From Strigamia acuminata (taxonomy: Eukaryota; Arthropoda; Chilopoda; Geophilomorpha; Linotaeniidae), in the NCBI GenBank assembly GCA_949358305.1, contig OX442315.1:27120427-27184426 (forward strand): a stretch of 64,000 nucleotides of DNA. Reading direction: 5' to 3'. The position numbers and the translations under genes were made by a program. This document shows positions 40,801-52,022 of this stretch, in pieces; within the stretch, counting starts at the first letter, position 1; each line of letters starts with the position of its first letter. The notes below the pieces were generated by a model. The model was not told the origin of the DNA. It saw only the letters and a list, made by a program, of their open reading frames with translations, and did no database searches.

Positions 40801-42353
40801 AATATTTATTTACTTATTTCACTAGCTTTAAGTCATCCACAATGTTGTCACAGCTTGCAAGTATAATTTGCACTCAATGGAATCCATCACGAAGTTGTAA
40901 ATTTTAACTATACGCGTGTGAATGTTTAGATTTTGAAATAAAATTTGTCTTCAGGGATTCCTTCAGCCATTTTTTGTGGCAGTTTAGAAATGGCTTTGAA
41001 GCATGAAAAGATTTGGTTTGTAGATGTAGAGTTTTGAAATGGAAAAAAGAAAGAAATGACGTTTTTGTTGGAAGCATGGATTTATGGCATTCTGTGACAA
41101 CTGCTTTAAATCACTTTTTTTTGTTAAATGCATGAAATGAATGAGTCTAATTCATTTGACCCACTAACAAACATAGTAACACTGATCCTCAACTCCAGTT
41201 TTTGCCCTCAAAGGATATTGAACAGCTTTCTATTGTGTTGGTAAGTTAAAACCGAGTTTGTTTTGGTGTATAGTTTGATTTTATTATTAATTAATTTCTT
41301 TATTTTAGTATCAATTATTATTTTTATTTGTTATTTTTATTTTGTAGTTTGTGTGAGTTTTTTTTGTGTATGTATAATTGTTGATTTACTAATTCGATTA
41401 AACGATTTGCTCAGGAACCCATTAGCTCAAATGGAGGAAGAAAAGAAAGAACGGGAACAAAAAATTAAGAAGACGGAGCAAGAAATGGAGCAAGTGTTCG
41501 AAATGAAAGTGAGAGAGAAGAAACAGAAGTTGAAAGATTCAGAAGCTGACGTAAGCAGATTTGATGCGTAAATTTGAAATTAACTTTAAAATAAAATAAA
41601 ATTAATATTGTTTTAGTTGCAACGTCGACACGAACAAATGAAAAAGAGTCTCGAACAACAGCAGTCAGAATTGGACGATAAACGAAAAGCGTTTGAGAAA
41701 GAGAAAAACACGTGGGAGGAATTAAACAAAGCGAGTTTAGAGGACATGCGTAGAAGGTCACTGGAGTCTAATTCCAAAGAGTAAGTTAATAAGTATTTTT
41801 TTTTTTTTATAAAATAAAAAGAAATAACTTAATTTATAACAAATATAACAAATTTCTTCTTCGCCTATGAAATACTATTTAATTTTACACGTAGACACAG
41901 TCGTTATTCGTCCCTGTCCCTGCTTCGACGCAGGGAATCCGTTCCTCGCATCAAAGACTCGCGCGGTGGCACACTCCAGAATTGTCCCCAAATGTAAATA
42001 AAAAACCGATGTTAATATTTCTCCCGCAGACGTAATCAAATTATGAAAATTGGATATATAATTTTGGCGACACATCTGGATGTATTAAGTTTTATAGGAA
42101 TATTTATTTTTCTATACATATTCTATGACGACGGATTGAGATATATAAATAAATGAAATTTTTAGAAATTTATATTAAATGTTGACTAATTGTTAAAGAT
42201 TTAGCTCTAATTTCTTCAACTTCTTCTTCTCTGTCTAATTTCCTATTTGTGCACGCAGTTTTTTCTGGAACTTTCCTTGATTTTGTTTTCTAATCTTGCA
42301 GGCATGTTGATTCAAAGGACAAGAAAAAAGAGAGGAAGAAGGGACTGTTCTAG
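37859..42353 (+). CDS. pnut: Septin-7 / Peanut-type septin GTPase
   Basis: Twelve coding exons for the form starting at 37859: 37859-38332, 38594-38906, 39177-39283, 39339-39439, 39502-39636, 39712-39829, 39895-40084, 40145-40196, 40252-40365, 41415-41550, 41617-41780, 42302-42353; 651 residues. Conserved order: polybasic alpha-0 region ([20 protein letters not shown]), G1 [10 protein letters not shown]3 DTPGFGD, G4 AKAD, septin unique element, then a C-terminal coiled coil rich in E/K/Q ending KKERKKGLF. Septin-7 is the essential subunit of hetero-oligomeric septin filaments in cytokinesis and cortical architecture. The 158-residue N-terminal exon is Ser/Pro-rich and disordered. Shorter forms probably arise from other first exons at 34914 and 37024, which splice in the same phase to 38594. 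Confidence 0.94.
41895..41997 (+). CDS. pnut: Candidate alternative last exon of the septin
   Basis: Within the last intron, acceptor TTTACACGTAG at 41894 is followed by sequence in frame with the exon ending at 41780. It reads [20 protein letters not shown], continues 13 more codons and stops at TAA 41995-41997. An AATAAA signal overlaps the stop (41997-42002). The exon is markedly G/C-richer than its intron. It would replace the [16 protein letters not shown] tail with a basic Ser/Arg-rich one holding an RRRES motif, a possible basophilic kinase site. Confidence 0.55.
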
Positions 42354-44302
42354 TAGTGAAAACAAAATGCTTCTGTCTTGTTGCACCAACGCCAACACCC
42401 ACTTCTTTGATTTCTTTTTTCTGTCGAAATATTTTTATTTTTAAATTTGATGTCTTTGAGCTCTACGCAAAAGGCCATTTTTGTGACGATTTACAATGTT
42501 CATTAAACAATATACAAAACAAGAAACGATGTAACACTATTTAAACTTAGTAAATTAGTTCTATACCTATGTAAATTGTTTTTTTTTACATGGTTTATTG
42601 AAATATTCCTATCTGTTTACATAGTTTTTGAAAGTTTTCAATGGGCATTGTTGCAAAGCACTGCCAGTTTCATTACTATCTAGAACTGCATGGCTTTGGT
42701 TTATATGTGGGTGGTTGTTTGACTTTTTAATTAAAATATATTGACGACAGAGTTAGTTATGTTAGTGTTTTTATTTTATTTCCTTCCAACTTGTTTCCGA
42801 CCCCGAAAAATAAAATGATTACGACGCATTTCACTTTGTAATGAAGTTTTTCTCCTAAAAATAGCATTTTTTCAAATTAAATTTCAATATAGTTGTGTAG
42901 GATGAGTTTTCTCTAATGATTTATCATCGGTTTGATTGCACTGTGATTATGAAAATAAGCCCTACCTCTCGAACTGGCGCAGTACAGGTCATGCTCCTGC
43001 TTTCTTTCTTTTAGTTTAGATCTCTGAGGGTGCTCGAAAATTGCTCAGTCATAAACATGCTTCAATTGCTTCAATGATTGGAAAATTATTTGCTAAAATT
43101 ATAATAATGCAACTGCGAATAGCTTGCAGACAAGCAATTTTATATCGGTTTGTTTTTATAGCGGAATTTTAATTATTTTATTCAAAAAATGGGAACAATT
43201 TTTCTTATTTAAAGTTTTATTAAAAGATTTAAATAAATAAATAAATAAAACTTATGTAGTTGTATTATGCCTGTACTTCTGTACTTTGGCTCAACATTGT
43301 CAGAGTTTATGGTTTGTGGATTTTCTGTTGCTATTTTTAACCACTACTCTGCTCTTATTTATGAGTATTTTTGTAATATTATATTTTTATTATTATGAAG
43401 TTGTAAAATGAATTTTCACTCGTGAACACATTTGATTTTTTTTATAATTTTTTTAATTTAGTTTTCATAGTTTGTCGACTTTTTTTTACTGAACTGTTGC
43501 ATTTTAATGATCTTCAATTCAATTGTATTATAGCAATCTAAAATTGTGTAGCTGCTCCATAGAAAATAAGCAGTTTCATAGTCAATTTCGTTGTGAAAGT
43601 GTGTGTGTGTATGCCGTGTGGCCTTTTACCAACCTGCAGGTCACATTTATGATTCGATTAAAGTTGGTTTAAAAATATAAGCAAATTAAAATTATTAACC
43701 CAAAATTGGAAATAAAAACTGAAATTGTCACTAAATCTTGTTACGACACTGCCACATTGGTTCTTTGGTACGATTTGTATTTGTCAAGTGTTTTTATATG
43801 CTCTTTATTCATCACATTAAAACCTACACCGAGCTGATTTAATTTCTTCCGAGGTTTTATAACTTTTGACTGGCATTTTTCTTTAATTTCTTTATTTTTC
43901 CACGTGCAAATTGTGCTGTATGCGAGATTTATTAGACTTTTATAATATGTAAAAAAATATATATATATTAATATTTTTTTTGTAACTTGTTTTGTAAAAA
44001 ATTTAAATCCCAGTCGATTCCGTTTAGTTCCTTGTCCATCTCACCATCAAATAAAATTTCATTAAAAAGACGTGTTTCTCAATTTCTTATTTATATACAT
44101 ATTTTACATAACTATGCAACGCTTGTTTATCGAACGTGCTATCTTATTTCATTTGATCTAAACATTAATGCTAAAAAAAGAAAGAAAATTGCGCAACATG
44201 ATAGCCAATTATCTTTCCCATCACTTAGCTATCGACCAAATCAAAAATAAAATTATTCATGTCAAATTATGGATGCGGGAATACGAGTACGAAAAATTAT
44301 TC
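42354..44302. other. Septin 3' UTR and convergent intergenic region
   Basis: About 1.95 kb of A/T-rich DNA between the septin stop and the convergent aquaporin stop. Several AATAAA signals occur, for example near 42809, and an AAAT tetranucleotide run lies near 43230-43250. No coding exon was recognised. Confidence 0.5.
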
Positions 44303-45596
44303 TCAATTCTCCAACAACGACCGCACACGATTACTATGTAATATGCGAGGTTTAGTAATGTGATCGGTGTGATCGGTGTGCTCGGTGTGACGTTCACGCA
44401 AAACGAGGAAGTAGAAAACGGCTGCTGTTATTCCTCCACAGATTTCAGCAACGCAGTAAGTCTGAAATTAAACAGTCGTGTAAATGGCAATTCGATTTTT
44501 TCTTTAATGTGTTTTACCCAAATATATTTCCAATTGGTATCGGCTGGTTTAAGAATTGCTGGCCCTAAAATCCGTGCGGGATTCAAGCCACACCCTGAGG
44601 ATTTTAGCTGCAAAACAAAAACATGCAGTCATTACTTAGATCGCCAATTTCCTTGTTAATAAAGTCTGAATATGTCAAACTGTTAAAAGGTTGGTTTTTG
44701 TGTACTTTTATCTTAAGTAACAACAAATATGCTTTTGCTCGATGAAGATTTATATTTATTGGGCACACTGCGATAATAAATTTGACCTTCAGATAAATGA
44801 TAAATATGTTTTTCAGTTCCTTCTTTGTTAGGTGTTTTTAATTAAAAGCAATTTATCGATTTTATTTCAACTTTTGGTTTATGAGTATCCAGGGGAAGTA
44901 ACAAAAGATTGTGCGATCATTTATAAACATCGCAGTAAAGCCAACATTACTATTCGAATTTTTAATCAAATCTACGCAACTTAATTCTTTTTTACAAAGT
45001 AAAATAAATATTTCTGTACTTACTGCAAAAAGATTCAAAGAAATTACAACGAATCCAATAAGTAACCCTTCAATTCCACGCACTGGTGCAGTTTTATTGT
45101 CACCCAAAGTGCACGCAGCAAGCATAAGTACCATAGTGGCGATGAACTCAATTCCGAAAACTTGATAATGTTCTAGTCCATTTCCAGGTGTTGCGTTTAA
45201 ATTTCCGACAATAAACTCTTCTGGCAAGAATGCTTTAAGAAGAGCAACTGCTGTTATTCCAGCAGCGCATTGCAATATGATGTACAAAATGGCTTTGATG
45301 AGCTTGATGCGACCAACAACTAATAATGGAATTGTAATGGCGGGATTGAGATGTGCTCCACTGACATTAAAGGACATTTGAACGGCAGCAATGATGGCCA
45401 TACCACCGCCAATTGATGCTTGAAATATGTCGGGCACGAACCCAGATTTATCCGGTAATCCCGAACCAATTCCAACAGTCAAAAGTAAGGTCGTGGCAAC
45501 ATATTCTGCAACTAAAGCCCGAACGGTGTTTCGGGGCTCACTGGTCACTTCAGTTATACCGAGAGCCTCTCCAACAGGTGAAGATTTCAACGTCAT
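44303..45596 (-). CDS. Aquaporin with divergent selectivity filter (entomoglyceroporin-like)
   Basis: Three exons (45596-45024, 44607-44518, 44461-44303) give 273 residues with the six-helix MIP pattern. Both half-helix motifs are intact: HLNPAIT in the first half and GLNPARI in the second. Aligned by spacing to AQP1, the selectivity-filter positions are Gly (for Phe56), Asn (for His180), Cys and Arg. Loss of the aromatic and the histidine opens the constriction, and histidine loss is a feature of insect glycerol-carrying Aqp4-related channels (Eglp). Glycerol or urea transport is therefore inferred, not shown. The C-terminal tail has a His/Thr repeat (HTEHTDHTDH) from a 9-bp tandem repeat. 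Introns are both phase 0 and match the two neighbouring aquaporins. Confidence 0.88.
44362..44390. repeat. 9-bp tandem repeat within the aquaporin tail
   Basis: The plus strand reads TGATCGGTG TGATCGGTG TGCTCGGTG, three near-perfect 9-bp units and part of a fourth. On the minus coding strand it encodes the His/Thr-rich tail, so length variation would stay in frame. Confidence 0.7.
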
Positions 45597-46950
45597 GCTC
45601 GAATGTTGGGAGCTTTGTGTGCTTCGCTAATGCATTCACAAGCTCATAATGTGAGTGTGTAAGTGTTATTTCTTGCATTTATAGACTTTCTACTTCCGTT
45701 AATCTCAGCTGGATGCTCATGCGTCGTACTTGACTTGGTTACATAAGTGTTTTCTTTGATGCATAAAAACGAAAGTAAATTTTTTTCAGATAAATAAATA
45801 TAAACATTTTTAAATAAACGAGCGGATAAAATTTTTATCTTAAAACTGAGAAAGAAAATCTAATACCGTATATTACGTTTGCTTATAGGCGACTTACTCG
45901 TTGTGCAACGAATTTTTGAAGTACATGATAAAATTTGCTCAAATGTCATATAAAATAATTAGGCATGATAGCCTATCACATTTAATTACTTTATTTACAT
46001 TTGAATAAATTTCGTAATATACTTATAAAATAATTAGGTCTGATGTGAGATAGTTTTCGATCAGTTGTAAATGGTCTTCATATGCCGTATGTAATTACTC
46101 GTTTAATATCAAATAATATTGATCAGACCGCGACAAATACATCTTTGGAAAGCAAACGGCATGCCATACTGAAACCAGTGAAGCCTTCCTGACGAATGTG
46201 TTGATATGGACAATGGATTTGGAAAAATTATTCTAGTTCTGGTTCAAAACTGGTTTTCTAGGAGGAAAAAACTTTTTTCTCTGATGATGGTTAACAATAC
46301 AGCTAATTTATCGAATCGAAATTATCCAAAAATAAAACAAAAGAAGGATAAATTGCATATTTTTCCACAGAATGAATAAGAACTTCCAGAAACACTTATA
46401 AAGCTTCTTAAGTAACTTCCATGCATTGTTTACTTTTAAAGCTTTGATTGTTCAATTATGGCAGCTTAGTAATTACATTTAAAATTGTCAGTAGCTTAAA
46501 TGGTGTTTGCAACTTGCAGGGTTTATTTAATTTGTCGGTGCGTTGCAGTAAAACTTGAAGGGCAAACGACTAACAATACCGAGCACTGTAATTTAATTTT
46601 ATGTTTTAACCTTGTATTTTATTTTAAACTGTTCAGTGATACGCGTTACGAGGTAAACATTTTGAACAATATTGTTATTACTCAATTCCGTCTTTCTTTT
46701 CACAATAAATTGTTAAGAAATATTACAGAAAAAAAAAATAATTCAAAAGTGAAACAATAAACTGATACAATAATTTTATTATGACAAATTCGTACAAATA
46801 CAGTAATTCACAGGAAGACTTTTACGTGTTATTTACATTTCATTATAAAGCTATAAACAGTAAAATTGTAAAACATAATATTTTTTTTCAATTAAAAGAT
46901 AAGTTATTGATAAAATTTTCATTAAAGAGATCGACAAACAGTTGCTAGAA
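45597..46950. other. Promoter of the divergent aquaporin and 3' region of the next one
   Basis: 1.35 kb between two tandem minus-strand aquaporins. It must include the promoter of the 45596 gene and the 3' UTR of the 48717 gene. No further gene was recognised; the ORF at 46500-46760 is low-complexity. Confidence 0.45.
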
Positions 46951-48717
46951 TCACGAATCGTCGATTCTGATTGAATTCGATCTGATTCGTTCAACTGACA
47001 CAGCAGATACTGGAATGCTCTCAATTTTTGATCCGTTGTTCATACTCCCGGTTCGAGATCCACAAAAACGCGCCAATAAAGGCTCTTCTGCAGCGAACAC
47101 AGCTACATAAAATAGTGCAGCAAACACAGCACCGCCACATTCACCAAACCAATACGCCTGCAATAGAGGGAGAAAAGTTGTTTACATAAAGAACATTAAT
47201 CATCTCTATATAAATGGAACTATAATGTGCACATTTTACAAATTGCTTCATTTAACGCTGTGGGCGTGTTAAACGACAATTATTATATATGTGCTTATTA
47301 GTTATGTAAGTTTTCTTTTTTTTTGTAAATAAAATGTGAAAATTCTTTTTACCCAATGATGATCCCAGTTTCCTGTCAAAGCCGCTGGACCAAAAACTCG
47401 CGCCGGGTTCAAGCCACATCCGGTAAATCGGATCTGAAAAATAGAAAATAAAAAGTTTACAATTAGTTTTTTTTTTGCAATGTGATGTCTGTGGATATAT
47501 TCTAGACTTATTGAACGTTGGGCTGGGAAAGTGCGATGGGAAAACAGTCATCCATTGAATTTACGTTAGGTATAAAACCAGCTGCACCAAGAGTAATTAC
47601 TGAAATTGTTCAAGGGTGACATGGAAAACAAACTAAGAAGTAAACATAAAACAGACGCTTACTAAAAAATTTATCCACGTGTCTATTACATTAGCATCTT
47701 TTTTTTTTTTTTTTTTTTAAATGTTTCTCTAACTTGTAAGCAACTAATATTAAGTTATGCAAATTTAATAAATGGGTTAGACATTACATAATAAAAACAT
47801 TTCAGCCAACTCGACCCCGAATTAGGTCCTACATATTTTTTTTATTAAGTTATTTTTCCATATAGAAATGGAAATGTCACAAAAGGGCAATTCAACTTCA
47901 AAAGTTTCGAAAAGTATAAATTACAAGTTTAACCAGCTTCGTAACCGTAATTTTGGTATGCAATTCAATGATGCAACTGTACTGTATTCTTAAAACTTTA
48001 AAATAAAATTAAATTAAATTAAAAATATAAAAATATAAAAATTCGGCCTTCGAATTTTTCAGTAAATTATATTCAAGCACGCAAATTTCAAATAAAAAAA
48101 ACTACCGTAAGGAAATCAATACTTACAGCAACAAGATGTCCAACGGTTACAGCAATACCAATAGCCAAAGAAGCGGATCCTCTTCCTTCAGGACCTCGAC
48201 GTTTATCGGTAACAGCAAACACGGTAAAAATCAGCAGAGCCGTGATGATGAACTCCACTCCAAATCCCTGTGCTCCGTTCAGTAACTTACTGACCTGGTT
48301 CGCGCCCAATGATTTGTTAATTTCGTCAGGTGAAAGTGCTTGCAAGAGCGCCGCTCCCGTAAGTCCGCCCAGCAGTTGTGCCAGTATGTAGAAAATTGCC
48401 GGCAAAATTGCGATTCGACCAACCGACAAGAGTCCTAACGTGACAGCTGGATTGACGTGACCACCGGACACATGACCGGTAATTTCAACTACTGCGGCTA
48501 CGGTTAGGCCAAAAGCCAAAGCTATGCGGACGACAGATGGAATGTCCAAGGGTTCGCCTATGTCTCTGTCTTGTTTGTTCCATCCGGCCAGTGCAGAGCC
48601 ACAACCGATGAAAACAATAAATAAAACGCCGAAGAACTCGGCAATGAGTTGCCTCCACAGCAGGCTGCGGAAAGAGGTAATTTGCGATATCCCAAAGATT
48701 TCTCGTTTGTTAGGCAT
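46951..48717 (-). CDS. Aquaporin, water-type
   Basis: Three exons (48717-48127, 47433-47353, 47157-46951) give 292 residues. The start (MPNKREIFGI) precedes helix 1 (LLWRQLIAEFFGVLFIVFIG). The first motif is GHVNPAVT and the second GLNPARV. The selectivity filter by spacing is Phe-His-Cys-Arg, as in orthodox AQP1-type water channels, and the cysteine could give mercury sensitivity. It belongs with the insect DRIP/PRIP water channels; which subgroup needs a tree. Introns are phase 0 at the same positions as in its neighbours, supporting origin by local duplication. The tail has RIRSNS, a possible basophilic kinase site. Confidence 0.92.
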
Positions 48718-50005
48718 CGTGAAAACTTATGCTCTTGTGGTTCGATAATTGACGTTTAGTTTAATCCTACATTTATATATATATTGAGCACGCTAGATGC
48801 TGATTACCTTGGTGATGCGTAAACTACAAGCGCCTGCGCATTATTCCTAGAAGCGTGAACCAATCCATGACGCGTATGTGTTTCCCGGGCTTATTTCTCA
48901 TTGGCCTTACATTTGTTTTTGATCAGGAAAAAAAAATAATTGCCCTAACTTCCACCCCGAAACCAGTTTGAACCAGGTTTGCGGAAATGTCGTTTAAATT
49001 TTTACCTTTGAATGACGAATGCCAAAAAATTTAACAATAAAGGAGATGGGTTTGGTTTACATGGTAACTCAGTTTGGTGGTGAGATAAGATTTTTGTAAT
49101 AATAAAAGACGATGCATCTTTTTAGGTTGGAAAGATTATTTACATTATTTTACGCGGTCATAAAAGTTAAGTGTTTTTAAACTGCGGCCCTTCCGCCTGG
49201 CGCTTTTCATGCTCCATCTGAAAGCGAAAAAGAATTTTTGTTTGTTTACTAGAACTCTCTGTTTGCAGAGGAATTATACAACACAAATTTTATTGAATAC
49301 AAAATTTTAAAATAACACCTTCACCATGGTAGACAATATGAAGAATAAATCAATTTATCTTGACTCTCCATCATTATTTTTTTAAGCATCGGTTTTAATT
49401 GCACGTATTTAAAAATAATTGTACAAGAATACATAGAATTATATAGTAATTACTTCATATCCCTTTCCAACCAAATCCACATTGATATTTTATCAATTGC
49501 ATCTAAATATGACTTTTCGCAAGAGAAATTTTTTTTTTGACTCAATAACTGTAATTATTACTTTTTATTTTTATTTTTACATAGTTATTTTTATTAAACA
49601 GCAGCTTCAAACTGCATCAATTCCTAAAATAACTGCAGCAGGCAAAATAAACATTTTTTCTTTGCCATCTGAGTCAATATGTTTTTCTACCTGCCGCTGA
49701 TGCACTCCTAAACTAAATTTGCTATTCCGATAATAAAAATTAATAATTTATACGCTTATCCAAGCTTGTAATAGTTTTATTTTTTATTTATTTTTATCGT
49801 AATCGCGTTTTCATTCATTAAATTGTATTCTTACGTAAAGTTTTTAATCCAAATTTGGCAATGCGTACAAATATTGTGCAAAATATACACTTTCCTGTAG
49901 ATTAATATATTATATTCAAAATTACTTCTGCTCATGCTATGATGACTATGCCACTGTTGCTCAAATTTCAAGGAATTTTATCCCTCACCGATTCCAAAAT
50001 AGTGA

Positions 50006-50014
50006 GCGCCACCT
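50006..50014 (-). promoter_or_regulatory. Fly-type CTCF core motif AGGTGGCGC
   Basis: The plus strand reads GCGCCACCT, i.e. AGGTGGCGC on minus, followed by TC, which matches the core motif known for Drosophila CTCF. It lies between the divergent aquaporin genes. Insulator activity is inference. Confidence 0.35.
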
Positions 50015-51132
50015 CATGTTGGAAACAAGGGAAACGTATTCTTCCGTTCGTGCACATTCCTCTTAAGGAGTTTTTCACACTTCTTGCGGATATAAGAATA
50101 CTACACCGGTAAACTACACAACTAATGCGTAAAACTTTGAGCAATTGTATATAGTTTTAATAAATATAGCAGTACTACTTCAAATTTAATGAATTCTTGT
50201 CGTCATTGCTTGTGTATCCAAGGTTACTAAATTACTGACCACTCCAAGGCTGGCATGTAATCATCGATTTTACCTTTTTTTAAAAACTATGTGTCAACGT
50301 AATTTCAAAAACAAAAAAAATGTTACATGAATTTAAGTTCAATGATCGTCGATTACAGATGGTTTAATTTCTACTCGCTTTTCTCATTTAATGCATTTCT
50401 CATACAGTCGTTTTCGTTTTACTATAATTTTAGAGGTCAACCATGCGGAATTTCCACCATTTGATGTATCCTCAACACTTCATTCCGGAAGAACTCAACG
50501 GATATACTTATCACACGCAATTTTATTTAATTTTTTTAAAATTAAATAAAAAGTAGTCGATTAGCAAAGTCCCATGGACATCTTTGGGGCTTTGAAACGT
50601 CCTGTGAGTTACCCTCACATACTAAGAATGTATTCTGGGCCATACTCTGAGAATAACAGAGGAAATAATAGTATTTTGTTATTCATAGTAAGTCGTCTAA
50701 TCAGTAATAAACAGAGCTATAAGGAAAAGCCTAACTTAAGGCGGCGCTTTGACCATGTAGCGCAACTGTCAGGTTGGTCTCGAAGATTCGTTTTGGTATT
50801 TCTGGTCCGTAAAAATGAAAAAGTAATTATCTTCAAAACCAATCGTGACACTTGAAAGGCTATTCATTTTTTTTACGCTTTCTAATAGTCCTTAAGTAAT
50901 AGTTCAAAGTCCGATTGACTGTTTTATTGACTAATCGTACCTCCATCTATCGATCATTTGTTAAATTAAGATTTCATTATTACGTTGTAAATTCCTTGTT
51001 GGTCACTTTATAGCTTTGGGAACATAAAATGTGTAGTACCTATAACTGCAAAAATGTACACATTCAGCCGAAATTGCTATTCACGTTGATTAATGCTATC
51101 AATTATCGTTTATTTCAAACGGGCACTGCTAA

Positions 51133-51186
51133 ATCGATCGGCGTAACGTTATTATACCGTAAAAAAAACACCCCACGCCGATCGAT
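51133..51186. repeat. Inverted repeat with perfect 12-bp arms
   Basis: ATCGATCGGCGT (51133-51144) is the exact reverse complement of ACGCCGATCGAT (51175-51186), with a 30-bp loop. Outside the arms, CAAACGGG (left) and CCCGTTTTGA (right) extend the symmetry imperfectly. It could be a cruciform, a small hairpin RNA locus or a relic of a short transposon. Confidence 0.6.
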
Positions 51187-52022
51187 GCGTTTTTAAAGTT
51201 TGTTGAACCCGTTTTGATAATCAATATTCATAAAATGATGCAAAATACAAACTTTCTTCTGTGAAATAATGGTAGAAATGGCTAGAAAACTGTTTGTATT
51301 TGTGAATCAGGAAATGCAAATCAAAAATCAAGTCGTAAATTTGCTAAGTTTTATATCTTTTTTACATTCTCTATTTTTTTGTCTATTATTATCTTTTCAT
51401 CAAAATCAATAACAACGACATAGGTCACTCTTGGTGTTGAGAATAAAATATTCATCCTTATCACGAATGTTTGTTTGCTTTTAAAAAAGATCAATTTTTC
51501 CAGTAGTAAAATTAATTACGTACTGTGTTTATTTCATTAATACTTTGCGTCTACCTTACTTATACTGAAAACTTAAAAAGCCATTTGTAAGCACCACCTG
51601 TTGAGCATAAAAGGTCAATCAATCCACAAGAGGAAAAAAAATTATTTAAATACTCTTTTCATAACTTTAATTTTCAAATTTTCCTTATACGAAACATTAA
51701 AATTTAAAAAGAATTTTTTCAACTCCCTAAATAATTATCTAAAACAATACATCTTTTTTTTTGTTTTAAAACAAAAAAAAATCAATGCCTCTCCTTTTAA
51801 TCCTCTCAATCCTCGTCCTAAGGCGTGTCTCGACATGCCAGACACGATGGGGCTCTAACAAGCTCTGGTGATTCGTTCTCCATTCTCATTGGTCGAGCGT
51901 TAACTCCACCATTTAAAACATCAACTGCTCATTTCACTACAACCAAAACAGCCCAAAACAGACGGACAACAGGCCGCACGTTCAACTCGAGTCCAACTGC
52001 CCGAAAAAAAACCTCCAGCAAG

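Larger units (their letters stand above)
48718..52022. promoter_or_regulatory. Divergent intergenic region between two aquaporin genes
   Basis: 3.3 kb separate the starts of a minus-strand and a plus-strand aquaporin, so it holds both promoters. It contains an exact fly-type CTCF core (50006-50014) and a perfect 12-bp-armed inverted repeat (51133-51186). A 93-codon ORF at 50574-50855 is not recognised and lacks supporting features. The rest is A/T-rich. Confidence 0.4.

Noticed and set aside
50574-50855. 93-codon plus-strand frame between aquaporin genes
   Set aside because: Checked for transposon-derived or conserved motifs and found none; no upstream promoter or splice evidence.
51825-52022. 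Upstream in-frame ATG that would extend the PRIP-type aquaporin by 66 residues
   Set aside because: The extension is low-complexity and not aquaporin-like; the ATG at 52023 gives the normal family length and better context.
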